A DNA stretch of 64,000 nt from positions 92,976,311 through 93,040,310 of the forward strand of contig OY282560.1 in the NCBI GenBank assembly GCA_958295665.1, given 5' to 3'. The notes below the pieces were generated by a model, which ran no database searches, had not been told where the DNA came from, and saw nothing but the letters and a program-made list of their open reading frames with translations. Positions 11,811 to 22,786 of the stretch are shown piece after piece. The number at the start of each line of letters is the position of its first letter. Positions within the stretch are counted from its first letter, which is position 1. The DNA is from Tipula vernalis. Taxonomy: Eukaryota; Arthropoda; Insecta; Diptera; Tipulidae. The position numbers and the translations under genes are program-made.

Positions 11811-12189
11811 ATATGAGAAATCACATAATGTGAGACCACCGTAAACGTATGACTGGTAAACAATTATAACAGCTAACACGCTTTGATTGACCTTGAATTT
11901 AGTTTTTGTTTCATGTTTCTAGCTACTTAGCGCGGTTCAAAAGATAATCGCATATTTATGCTGTGTGCCTCAGAAGACTTTTCAAACTAAACTTTTCAAA
12001 TTTTGAAGCTTTCGCTATTTCCTTATAGATGCTTAGTGAACAGGCAGTTTATTAGGTTACTTTTCGACGACTTTTCAATTTGTATGACATATATACATTT
12101 TTTAAAATACGTAATAAGTAAATGTAATTGAATATCAAAAACAAATTAAATAAAAATAAATTACTAACATAAACGAAAAAAAATTAATT

Positions 12190-12600
12190 TAAATGGTTCT
12201 GACGGGCATCAGTTTCATTTCCATGAGTCTGAAAATGCAACCCGGTTCCATTCTTGCTTCCATGACATATGGTTTTTGGCAAACTCCAATCAGTTTTCTT
12301 TGCGTAATGCATTCAAATGAGGTTTCTTTTGGAGTTTTTCAATTTAAGATGCGTAGCATTATTAATCACACGTCGAACCGTTGGCAAGCTAGATTTGACT
12401 CCGGCTTTTGCATAATTTTTTTACGCTGATAAGCATGAATTTGAAGCTGATCGAATGATCGTTGTAGCCTCATCAATGCGTCCTTCTCTATTTTTACCAT
12501 AATTTTTAATAATATTGATAAAGGATCCAATAACGGTTTTTCCTCTACCAATTTTTTCAGCTGTTTGTCTCTAATCGACAATCCTTCTTCCTTCAAAACT
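12190..12600 (-). pseudogene. Tc1/Tc3-like transposase N-terminal fragment
   Basis: Minus-strand frame 12366-12596 followed after two stops by a second piece reaching 12190. Read together they show a basic helix-rich DNA-binding segment, then the stretch RLEFAK-like (N*LEFAKNHMSW) and VAFSDS, which corresponds to the EFAKxHM..W....FSDE block before the first catalytic Asp in Tc1/Tc3 transposases. No catalytic C-terminus is present. The identification rests on this short block. Confidence 0.5.
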
Positions 12601-13311
12601 CCGATCTTAGCTGCCGAATCTATAATGAACTTTTAAATCCACCGTCACCTATTAGAAAAAAATCCATGAGGTGGGAATGTTTGTTAGCGATATAATTGAC
12701 TATTCCGTAGGACCCTTTCATCATTTACGAAACCCGGGGGTATGCACAACAAATATTAATAAATTTACCAGAACTATCGCATACTGTCAATCAATTAATA
12801 ATGTAATCAAGTTTACGATTTATATATGTGTAACGCAGTCGGTACAACAATTTTTATGTGGCATGTGTGCAAGCTTCATAAACATATCAAGAATTTTGTG
12901 AATAATGGTTCTCACTCAATATATCAATTGAAACTTATACCAGTGAGCCTATATCTCGCTCCACTGAAAATTTGAAACAATTAAAAGTTTTATGGTGGGC
13001 GAATGTACAGCATATTTTATTAAGTGAATTAGCAGACAGTCTTAAGTATTTGCGGATATAAGCGTTATCATTAGCAAATATATGCTTGTAAATTTCAGTT
13101 TTGTTATAGTTTCGTGTTATCTACAAATAAATAATAATGTTACCGTAACATATTATTATTACCGGTACATAACCTGACAAATTATATATACATAAAGGCT
13201 GTTCAAATTTGAGGTATCTTTTTGAATATTCCGCCATTTATATTTTTGGTACTAAAGTACTATATGTTATTTGACTGACGACAAGTACAATAAACATTTC
13301 AGTTACCTAAA

Positions 13312-13880
13312 ATGGATCGCTACACGAGTGAACAACGTGTTTTCATTATTAAATCTTATTTTAAATATGGTGACAGTTATTCAGAAGATGGAAGAAAATT
13401 TCGTTCAAAATACGGTAGAGAAAATGGTCGGACAAACCGTGCTATTAATCTTATCATTGATAAATGTGAAGAAACTGGTTCAGTTCAAGATCAGAGAAGC
13501 AGAATTTTTTATCGTAGTGGTCGTTCAAGTGAAAATATTGCAGCTGTGAGAACAGGTGTTGCTGAAGAGCCAAGGACAGCAATTCGTCGTCGTTCACAGC
13601 AATTAAGCCTCAAACCAACAACTTTTGTGGAGTCAATTGTGCAACAATAAACCAGCAACGATTGACGCTCTCAATAACAATATTCGCATTGCCATTGAAG
13701 ACATAATGCCGCATACCATCGAAAATGTGCTCAAAAATTGGACCGACCGTATGGGATACGTCAAGGCCAGCCGAGTCATATGAATGAAATAGTATTCCAT
13801 AATTAATCGGAAGGATTGTTCTTTACAATGAAAAAATAAATTTGAAAAAATATTGAGAACTTTTGGTTTTATTGCATTTA
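13312..13880 (+). pseudogene. Mariner-like transposase with DUF4817-like N-terminus, internally deleted
   Basis: An N-terminal frame of 112 codons from ATG 13312 begins MDRYTSEQRVFIIKSYF and contains NRAINLIIDKCEETGSV and ENIAAVRTGV, followed by RRRSQQLSLKP. This is the helix-turn-helix/DUF4817 start found in many insect IS630-type transposases. The catalytic centre is absent: after 13650 the sequence jumps to a C-terminal type (KPATIDALNNNIR, IEDIMPHTIENVLKNW). It is a deletion derivative. Ends are unclear; CCACCCTG at about 13900 may be the right terminus. Confidence 0.7.
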
Positions 13881-14168
13881 AAAAAACAAAATGTATTTGG
13901 CCCACCCTGTATATATAGATATATCTTATTTTGAATTATGTATGTACTTACATACTTTTAATAAACGACTCGGTTTATTTTTTATTAGACGTTATTTATT
14001 TAAACGAGACATTGAAAAGTTTAGTTGGCGGTAAGGCACAATTAAATACTTTTAACCTAGTGACATCTATTTAAATATTGCATGAATTACTGGGTCTTAC
14101 AAAAGTTTAGTTTGAAAAGTCTTCTGAGGCACACAGCATTAGCATATTCTCTGCCGGTCAGTGTATAT

Positions 14169-14353
14169 TAGCCGCATTTCTTGACACATAGTGATCCGGA
14201 TTAGATCAAAGTTTACATTGAAAACAACCACAAAAATTTTACAAAATTTTGTTTCTGGATCAAAATTTTGGTCCGGGTCGTGGTTTTTGTTGTTTGTCGT
14301 TTCATGAAACATGATCTGATCCAGATCAGATCAAATGTCAAGAAATTCGGCTA
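14169..14353. mobile_element. Small MITE with 20-bp TIRs
   Basis: 185 bp bounded by TAGCCGCATTTCTTGACA and its inverted match ATGTCAAGAAATTCGGCTA, extending inward with imperfect GATC-rich complementarity (GATCCGGATTAGATC versus GATCTGATCCAGATC). It has no coding capacity and could fold as a long hairpin. A TA duplication is probably included in the ends. Confidence 0.7.
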
Positions 14354-15546
14354 TTACAACTATCCTGGGTAAAAACCATGGGCCCAGTCTCTTTATTTTC
14401 CATCATATTTTTTGTCCATCATCTTTATTTTCTTTAAAGTTAATTAAAAAATTGGCACGTGGAAAGAAACATGGCTTTTAAATAACACGTAAGTAAATAT
14501 AATAAAAGCAACAATTTTACATCGAGCCAAACGGTTTAATATAAGAACCACAAAATATCATGTATCATATTAATATATACCTAAACTGGATTATGTCAGG
14601 AAGGAAAACCTTCCCACATAATATTTTGTTTATCATTGAACTTCCTACAAAAAATCGAAAAAGATTACTTCTTCTAATCTTTTTCCAGCAGAATAAAGCC
14701 GATTTAAAAATCTTGAGAGAACAGAAAAAAAAACGCAATGACGTCATAGTACAGTAGTAAAAGAAACATCAGCCATAGAGATGTGTCATTGTGTCATGCA
14801 ATTTATGTCACGCACAGTACTAGAAAACATAAACAAACACACAGAATACAATTGGGTTACTCTTAAGAAGTCATGACATTAATTATTCAATGATAAGAAA
14901 TATCCGGTACAGAACAAAGTATTTTTATGTACTATCTAATTACCTTTCTAATCAAAAAAAAAAAATAACAAAACAAAAATCCTTTCACACTTTTATTCGT
15001 GAATCAATCGTTTTTATACATTCGATTTATGTACGTTTAATAATAACAATAAAAACGGCTAAATGAGTACAGTTATTTTATGTTTTTATTTACTGAGATA
15101 GAAGCTCGCGCGCACGTTTTACCCCACAATAATTAACGATTTTTTTTTTATCGATTATAATTAAAATTAAATTTTTTAAGTACATTAAGAAGTTAATGTA
15201 TATTTATATATATATTTTTTGATATGCATGTTATTGTGTAACAATTTATTTGGCTACGTTATATTTGATTTCATTTTCGCGACATTAATCAAATTAAATT
15301 CGCGATTACGGTGTGAGACAACAAAATATATAACCAATGAAAATGGAACCCAAATAAAAAAAAAAAAAAAAAATTTAGCCACATGGCAAAATCCCTTCAT
15401 TTCTCGATGGCAATTATTTTTTTTTTTTATGACACATTTGAATTAAAATATTGCACCAATTTTATTAACTATTTAACTGGGGAACTATTTTTGTTTAGTT
15501 TTCTATTCACAAGAATATTGTTTTAACAGAAAAAAAAAGTTCTTAC

Positions 15547-15573
15547 CTTGACATACAATTCGGTAGAAGTCAT
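15547..15573 (-). other. Possible first coding exon with splice donor (weak)
   Basis: On the minus strand an ATG at 15573 gives nine codons (MTSTELYVK) ending at a consensus donor AAG/GTAAGAA (intron begins 15546). No downstream exon was identified, so this is only a pattern that fits the start of a host gene. Confidence 0.22.
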
Positions 15574-16599
15574 TGTACGACAACAACACTATTACGCGAC
15601 ACCACGAACAAAATTTGATTACTTATTATTATTTTATTAATCCTAAATTATTTCACTTATTTTGTTTAAATAAAATCATTATCACTGATTTTTGTTTGTT
15701 TTGAATTTTCCGAAAAAATAACAAAAGAATTTTTCTAATTGGAAATTTTAAATAAATTTTTGTTGTTGATGTCGCTGCTACGACGAACGAATCGATAATG
15801 GGTAAATTTTTGTATGAGAATTTTTGTGTTTGTTCTGTTGGCCACATTTACAATAGAACTACATAATTTTTAGTGGAAGCGTTTTTTACGATTGTCATCT
15901 GTAAATTGAGTTATTTTACAAATTACTACATATCTGTATATTGTCATGCTATTTAATGAGATACAACTATATGATTATAATAATAATTATACGAACAACT
16001 TATAATTATTAATAAACAATTCGTAATTTAAATTGAAATTTAAGAAAAAAATAAAACTGATCATCGACTCCACGCGGCTAATAGACAAACTAAATTTAAA
16101 CTATTTTCGTCTATTCCGCAATTCAGCGTTTATAAAAACAAAAAAAAAAAAAAAATTTCTTGACACCGCAATTGTCATATTTACAGTTTTTTTTTTAGTT
16201 ATTTTTGATCTTTCCAACACAAAAGAAACGCGAAGTTCGACATTCGACAATTTGGATTTTGGAAGATAAATGAAATGCAAAAATTGATAAATATTATGAT
16301 TTAATTTTGTGTTTTGTTTATTTTAAATTAAATATTATGTTGTGTGTATCATAATCGGGTGTTGTAGAAATAAAAACAGATATCTACAAATAAAGTAAAA
16401 AATTGGTGGCAATACGTGAAAAAATATGGTTTGCGTTGTGAGAAAAAAAATTAAAATTAAAAGAAAATTAAGAATTTAATAAAAAAATAAATTAGGTATT
16501 ACTAGTTGTTAAAATAGTGAATAATTATATTAAATATTGTGAATTCCTTAACAAAAACATCACACCAAAGTAACTATATAACGAAAGGATTATACATTA

Positions 16600-16629
16600 A
16601 ACGATTCGTCGTACGTACTCTAGAAAAAG
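16600..16629 (+). other. Possible non-coding first exon end with splice donor (weak)
   Basis: AAAAAG/GTGAGTAAC at 16624-16638 is a strong consensus 5' splice site on the plus strand, with no coding potential before it. Together with the minus-strand donor about 1.1 kb to the left it would fit divergent first exons, but no partner exon is seen. Confidence 0.2.
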
Positions 16630-17322
16630 GTGAGTAACTTCCTGGATCTATTTAACAGATTTTAACTTCTCAAGCCACCCACCCACAAAATGTCTAGGCA
16701 TATTTGGGCAAACAACAATCATTCAACCTCAAATAAACGTGATTTTGGTTTGCAAAAAAAAAAATAATTTTATGCAAATTATCATCAATGTATTAAAACA
16801 CTAAATGAATTAATTTATTGTCCTCACCCTCTCCTCCCTCGAAAAATAATGGAAACGAACGTAAAATCCATTAATATTCATCAAATTTTATTGTTTGTAA
16901 TGTTTTAAACATGTTCACGGTTGATGTATCCCAATTTATCATGAGAAAACGCTATGGGTGCAATGTATTGACGTATAACGTGTTTATAAATCGGGTTTTT
17001 TACTTAATTATTGTTTTGCTTTTAGCAATCATTTTTTTTGTAATTCAAATCATCTAACATCGAATCTCATGATCAGAATCTCGGATAATCGATATTTGTT
17101 GTTATTTTCAAGTATGAATTAGTTTTGTTAGCCAGGTGTATTCCTAACTTCTGCAGTTTATGTTCATTCCATTTTATGAGCCAAAAATCCAACCTCATGC
17201 GTCACTGATTCAATTTGATTCATTTTCATGCACTAAGTTTATCTAGGGCTTAAATTCTGGTGAAATTGTAGGATTATTATGTACATACTACTTAGATTAT
17301 CTTTCAAGACTAGCGTCTAGCT

Positions 17323-20204
17323 CAGGGATGAAAAAGTTGATCCTTTAGTATTTTTTTCGGTCCTTTAGAAAATAAAAAGTACTTCGATACTTTTAATGAA
17401 CATTTCAGTCCTTTCGAAAAAATATTTAGATTGAATTTTTTCTGTAAACGTTAGGCAGTCCTTTTCGAAGATCAAATCATTTTTCGTTGAACAACTATTC
17501 GAATTTCGACTAAATTAAATTCTAACCGCCAGGGCGATTATGCTAATAACGCTGTTTCCTTGTAATTTTGGTGGGCAAGGATAGTGGTCTTGTTCTTGTA
17601 ATTGTAACTTGTGGCAGTTCAGTGGGAGGGGAATATAGTATTATATTACTTATAAATAACTAAAATGGATAAGTAAATAATTTTTAGTATATTTAGTAAA
17701 TTTCATCCTTTATTTAAATTTTAATCACAATACCAAGTGCGAATTCTAAATGTGAGTGAACACTTTCATATAAAATTTTTGTACTTAGCTGTAGTGATTT
17801 TATATAAAAAAAATGTTTACACGCATTCGCAATTCATGCTTGATGTGGGTAGCCTTTAATTCTTAACAAATTCATATCTGTCTCCAATGCTTCACAAAAT
17901 CAGCATTTAATCTTTTAATTGAACCCTCCGAAAGAGAAAAATGTTTAAATAGCTTTTTGCTACTTTTAGTGATGATATAAAAGTGAAAAGTCGTCAGTTA
18001 GTGAAATATCGTTGTTTTAAAATTATTGTTATCTATGTCCAATTTTAGGGTAAACCTAGGGTAAAACGACCAAATTTTCCATCAAAATTCAGCTAACTCC
18101 AATCGTTTCTGAGATATTTTTTAAAAAATTTGTCTGTTTCCACAAATTTTTATTATCGCATTTTTTTATTTTGTCTATATCCTTGAGATTTGTTTTTTGT
18201 CTACCTCCAGAGCAAAGGTGTAAAGAATTTTGATTTAATTTTGTTAGATGTGGTTTTATCTATATCAGTGCGATTTGGTCTATATCCGCTAATTTTTTCT
18301 TCAGTTCTATTTGTTTGGCTATATCCTTGAGTTTTGCAGTATCCTTGAGGAATGCTCACTCAACATCAGCAAGATGTTCAACTTATTTAAGATTAAATCT
18401 CCTGACATCAACATCAAAAAATGGAAATACAGAGATACGTTCAACAAACAATTTAATTTGGTGTTCCATCGTCCTGCGATAAATGGAGGCACATATTCTG
18501 AATAAAAATTACCTAAAACAAACTATTTAGAATTTTCAGCTCTGAATTGCAAAATATCTTTCAACTCCTTTCAGCTAACAATTCGAACTTCTTTTATAAG
18601 CGAAAATTTTGAGTTTATAATTTATAGGGAAAGGTTCATGGTGATAAGGAAGTTTTAAATGGAATTTTGTACATACTAATTCGAAATATGTAACAACTTT
18701 TACATTTTTAGGTAAGAATCTGTTAGTGGCCGCGAAGGTACTTGAAAAATGTTGGAAAACTAAATTAATTCTCATCCGAAAGTACAAACCATCATTTATT
18801 GTCCAGATAGGTGTGTGCTACAAAAATGGATTTGCATTATATCCTTTGCTCTACAGAAATATTTAAATACAAGCTCACTGCCCTTAACTGGATTAAACAG
18901 AAATTTTCGGAAGCGGCCACAGCAATACACAAGATATTGACTCTGCGTATAGCGTTTTGGAAGGAAATTTTAATCAAATCCACACCAGAGAGTCACTTTT
19001 TGTGATTGTAATGGAGTCTTTTGAAGTAGATGTGGGTTTGTTGCTGTCCAATGACGCATATGTTGCTTATTGATAAAGCCATTAAGCCAAAAATGAGCTT
19101 CATCGCTGACGATAATTTTTCGATGAAATTCAGTTTCTCCAAACTTTAGCAAACAAGGCTCAATCGGAGAAGTTTCGGCGCTTCAAATGATCAAGAGGCT
19201 TCAGCTCTTGAGGTTATTTAATCTTGTAAGGGTGTGAGCCAAGATCTTTACTCAAAAGTCGCCGCAATGTGTTTTGAGAGATTTTCCAATTCCTATAAAC
19301 GGTGTGGAATCAATTGATTTGGCTCATTTTGAACTGAAGCACTTAAGGCTGCGATATTATCGGTAATTTGACATCTCACTGGCACAAAAACATCCACTAT
19401 AATATGCAGATCCCGACTGGTGGGACAATTATTATACGACCGAAAATTGGAGTAATCGCTCTTAAATTTGCGACCACCGACTCAGAATTGGGGTAGGAAT
19501 TTTAAATAATTTCCAAACGTTGCTCGTTCGTGAACTTCACCATGATAAAAATGTATACCTTGACCGATATTTTGACGTTAACGGGTGCGCTCGAAACGTT
19601 CAACGGTGCCTTCATTTTGGTATATAATCAAGTTATGCCTTTTTGGCAGCAAATGATTGTATGACATCTGGCAAGTCGTTGTAATTTCGTGTCTACACTA
19701 GCAACTGTTCGAATTTTAATGGTATAACTCGATGCTAATGGCAGGTGGAGAGTAGGTGTAAAGAAATAGATTTTAAATTTTTTTTTATATTATTGTTTTA
19801 ATAAACATTGCTTGCTTGATGTATGCTAAAAATAAGTATACACAAAAATCGAGGATATAGGCAAAATCGTAACGAAATAGACAAGCCTTTTAAGAAAAGT
19901 TGGTCCAAAATTATTAAATTTTAAACTCAAATAGTTAAAATAATTTTTGAGTTTCAAGCATTGTACTTCGTAATTAAGCTTTCTTCTAATAAATCTCAGG
20001 AACATCTTTAACTTTCCAGCTAACTTAATTTAATTTTCAAATGCCGTTTTCTCCAATATAGGCAAAATGCATATAAGGACAAGGATAATTCTGAGCCGAC
20101 GAAATGTAAACACATCAAAAAATTAAAAAGTACTTTAAAGCCCAATTTAGTCCTTTGTTGCTCAACATTTTAGTACTTTGGAATTTATGCCAATTTCATC
20201 CCTG
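17323..20204. mobile_element. hAT-type DNA transposon, non-autonomous, 2.88 kb
   Basis: An 8-bp target duplication GTCTAGCT (17315-17322 and 20205-20212) flanks the ends CAGGGATGAAA and TTTCATCCCTG, as expected for hAT. Subterminal stretches on both sides repeat short AAAAAGTACTT and (A/G)GTCCTTT motifs, which are typical transposase-binding clusters. No hAT transposase (RW, BED finger or dimerisation domain) is visible. The interior carries a mariner-type fragment (18970-19545, minus) and a small plus-strand frame at 18311-18505 of unknown nature. Confidence 0.85.
18970..19545 (-). pseudogene. Mariner-like transposase (DUF4817 type) fragment nested in hAT
   Basis: On the minus strand an ATG at about 19545 begins MVKFTNEQRLEII, the standard start of DUF4817-type insect transposases, and the frame is broken soon after. 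Recognisable later parts are SVVANLRAITPIFGR, ELKPLDHLKRRNF-like sequence near 19190 and a clean block 18970-19152 with FHRKIIVSDEAHFWLNGFINKQ (first catalytic Asp) and KVTLWCGF. The second half of the catalytic domain is missing. It is the same family as the fragment at 13312-13880, and must have inserted after the hAT element unless the hAT captured it. Confidence 0.75.
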
Positions 20205-20212
20205 GTCTAGCT

Positions 20213-21423
20213 CCGACTTTTTAATTGATTTATCTCTTTTAATTTACAGTTCAGTTCCCACGTTGTAATTCTATCCAAAAATTATTTTAGGTTCAGTCTA
20301 GTCACGAAATTTTGTAGTAACTTTTATAAGCATTTCTCTTGAACGGTGCAATCCTTTCATTATTTAACCAAATAGTCCAGTAAATAAAGGGGCAAAAAAG
20401 GCCAACCTATAGATTATTAGTTGCCATTTTTATTTGCTAGTTGATGAGTGGCATTTGGCACCCCCTTGAAAATGAGCCCGAGTTTGCGTAAAAATGTTGT
20501 GTGACAGAGAGAGAAAATGGCCCTAAAAGACCCGGACAATCGGTTTTCCGCGAATAGCTCCCAAAATATGGCAGTTAGATATTTTTTGTTCAAATAAAAA
20601 TTGAAGAACAGTTAATTTTCTATAAAAATGGTCCTAATGATTTTTTCCGCAACATTAATATTTTTTGCAAAACGTCGGGTTGAAAAATCCAAAATTTTGA
20701 GACTCATGAAATATGCAAGTTTTTTACAAAATTTGAGATGGGGGTGTTGAAAATACATTATTTTCAATGTTTTGGACTGTGTAAACCAATTGTAGATGGC
20801 GCCATTTTGTAATAGTTGATCTAGTCTTGATCCAGCTAATTCTCCAACCCTCAGTCCAAATACTTGTACATACAATACACAGTGGAACGAATAAAAAACT
20901 TGCGTGTGTTTTGTTCGCTGTCCCAAAAAAAACTAAAACAACTCTTACAATTGAGTACACCGGTCGAGTCTAAAAACACGGTGCACACGTTCATAAATAC
21001 AATATGTCAAAACTAACTGTAAGTAAATTACACCAGAAGAGTGCGTTCACTAATTTCAATACGCCACCACATTCTATCCACTGGCAAAATCCTCGGGGCC
21101 ATAAATGAGAAACGCCGTAAACCATATAATTTTGAAGGATATTTATGTTTCCGAGCGTCTTGTTTTTCTCGCAAATGAGTCCTGAAGCTACACCTATTAG
21201 GAAAGCAGACCATAAGATCAATCACAACAGGATGGACCCCACCAATTGGGTAGAAACTAGCGACAATCAGTTTTGCACATGTCGCAAAGTATTGAAGTTC
21301 ATTAGGATTTTCCTAACGAAAACTAAAAATCTCTAAAGTGTGAAGAATATTTACCCATAATACTCAACAACAATTTCTTGCAGATTCTCAAAATACATTG
21401 AAATTATGACATAAATCTGTAAA
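20213..21423. other. Interval without recognised gene
   Basis: AT-rich unique-looking sequence. Minus-strand frames at 20612-20960 and 20991-21225 are short and give no family resemblance; the second is followed by no clear splice sites. I see no TIRs or LTRs. Confidence 0.5.
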
Positions 21424-22633
21424 TCACCAGTCCCCGTCACAAGAGTCCAATAATAATTCTTGGTCATCAACGTCTCCCTCGCCAACAACTCCTTCTGGCT
21501 CTAGAGTTTCCTCTAGTTCTACCTCTTCGGGAAACGTATCTTGGCTGTCTTTATAATTCGAACACTGGCGGGACTCACATGAACCACAAATAGATGAGCA
21601 TGGTAGCCCTGCTTTCTTGCATGAACATGTTCCCTTACATTCTTTCTTACATTGACAAAATATCACCTTTAAGAGTTCCGGAACCGCTGGGTCTTTAGTG
21701 GTTTGGATCGGCATGAGTGTACCCACCTGCACGTTTCCATCCCCATTCTTCTGGTGATAATTCGTTTTCGAGCCACTGCTGGACTTGCAGATATACCCAA
21801 AAAAGGTGTTGCCTTGCAGCTTCAGGTGTGGGTGGCAAGGTTGCTAGTTTGAGCGCGGTTTGGTTTCTGTATCTGTCTCTGGTGAATCGCTTGAAGATCT
21901 CGTATCTAATTTTTACCAGGGTTTGTGTTTCATCATCACTGTACATCGGCGCAATGACAGTTTGCCCGTCCTGAAATACGGTCTCGTGGGGAAGATTATG
22001 GTTTTTAAAACTTTCAATGACCGCTTCCAGTTCCGTGTCTCTGTTCTTCGGTACCTTTCCCTTTAATTTGTCGAAGATGTATCGCTTCCCGAAATCGCAT
22101 GGAGAAATAAAATATTGTCTCTAACGAAGGGCCGTGCATCCCTTGGAGGAAAACATTTGCTGGGGCTTTTTTCCCTTTCCAGGCTTCAAGAAATAAATTG
22201 TTTGATCTTTTGGGGTCAGGGCTGTTATCAGTACAATGATGTCAATATCCTCTGCCACTACTACAACTGGCGGGCCGTTGACAGCATATTTCTGCAACGC
22301 CGTATGTACGATCAACGAGTCTGCATCGTCTACTGCTTGTCTGTTTGGAAATGTCATTCTCTTCCAAAACCCCCTTCAAATACTGAATGAAGCGAATTTT
22401 ATTGTTAAGTATTATTGGACAAAAACTTTTCCTTTGGAAATGGTAAAACCATGTTAGGCTCGAACCTTATGTCAGGGCATGATATGTTGTTTGCACGTCG
22501 CAAACGTTCTGACCCTTTTATGCTATCGCGATTGCATTCATAGCCATTGAAAAGGACTGTGACTTCCCGGTAATAATTATCTCTTAAATGTTTTACATAT
22601 CTGCCGAAAATTTCAACAAATAATTCCTTTCCC
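21424..22633 (-). pseudogene. CXC-type cysteine-rich ORF, C-terminal half, decayed (transposon-associated family)
   Basis: Four minus-strand pieces in order: 22405-22662 (ELFVEIFGRYVKHLRDNY, SCPDIRFEPNMVLPFPKEKF), 22121-22357 (DADSLIVHTAL, VVVVAEDIDIIVLITAL, IYFLKPGKGKKPQ), 21695-21946 (LATLPPTPEAARQHLFWVYLQ, LSPEEWGW) and 21424-21732 with a cysteine array (IFCQCKKECKGTCSCKKAGL then PCSSICGSC). I recognise this layout from large, repeated, unnamed invertebrate ORFs with a Tesmin/TSO1-like CXC tail and a possible nuclease-like VxEDxDIIVL core. The role is unproven. Frames differ between pieces, so it is a pseudogene. The Copia LTR cuts it at 22633; the first ten residues of the piece ending at 22662 are LTR read-through. 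Confidence 0.65.
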
Positions 22634-22786
22634 CAGATTTTTGGTAATTGGAAATAAAACACGTCTCTTACTTATTATAAGTAAAACGGAAGTAACATAT
22701 ATATATTTCATTTGGCAGAATGTTGCCTACAAACCAGCTTATCAGCTGTCCCAATTAACAACATAAATTCACCCTATATACCAACA
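22634..22786 (-). repeat. Copia-2 3' LTR (end truncated)
   Basis: On the minus strand it starts TGTTGGTATATAGGG at 22786, right after the polypurine tract (GTGGGAG, 22787-22793), and runs to CCAAAAATCTG at 22634. It matches the other LTR but lacks the last 11 bases and has only about 11 bp of AT repeat. Confidence 0.88.

Larger units (their letters stand above)
8300..11850 (+). mobile_element. Ty3/gypsy retrotransposon, copy 2 (decayed)
   Basis: Gag, protease, reverse transcriptase, RNase H and integrase in gypsy order on the plus strand, AT-rich and A-rich in its coding strand unlike its neighbours. The 8300-8460 leader is non-coding. No LTR pair was recognised. The integrase C-terminus stops near 11820. 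Several deletions and frameshifts mark it as inactive. Confidence 0.8.
11950..14145. repeat. Widely spaced inverted repeat pair (possible transposon ends)
   Basis: About 45 bp at 11950-11998 (core GCTGTGTGCCTCAGAAGACT) recurs in inverted orientation at 14097-14145 with near-perfect match. The 2.1 kb between them holds two unrelated transposase fragments (12190-12600 minus, 13312-13880 plus) and otherwise non-coding AT-rich DNA. No convincing target duplication is visible, so the pair may be the TIRs of an old DNA transposon or two solo copies of a short repeat. Confidence 0.5.
14354..17314. other. Long AT-rich interval without recognisable coding sequence
   Basis: Nearly 3 kb with homopolymer runs (A18 at about 15354, T10 near 15418, A15 near 16139). 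Small open frames here are low-complexity and I see no family match. Two exon-like boundaries on opposite strands are listed separately. It could be the upstream or first-intron sequence of a host gene. Confidence 0.5.

Noticed and set aside
14560..14757. Overlapping plus and minus frames of 60-65 codons
   Set aside because: Lysine/phenylalanine-rich frames of AT-rich DNA with no family resemblance or splice context.
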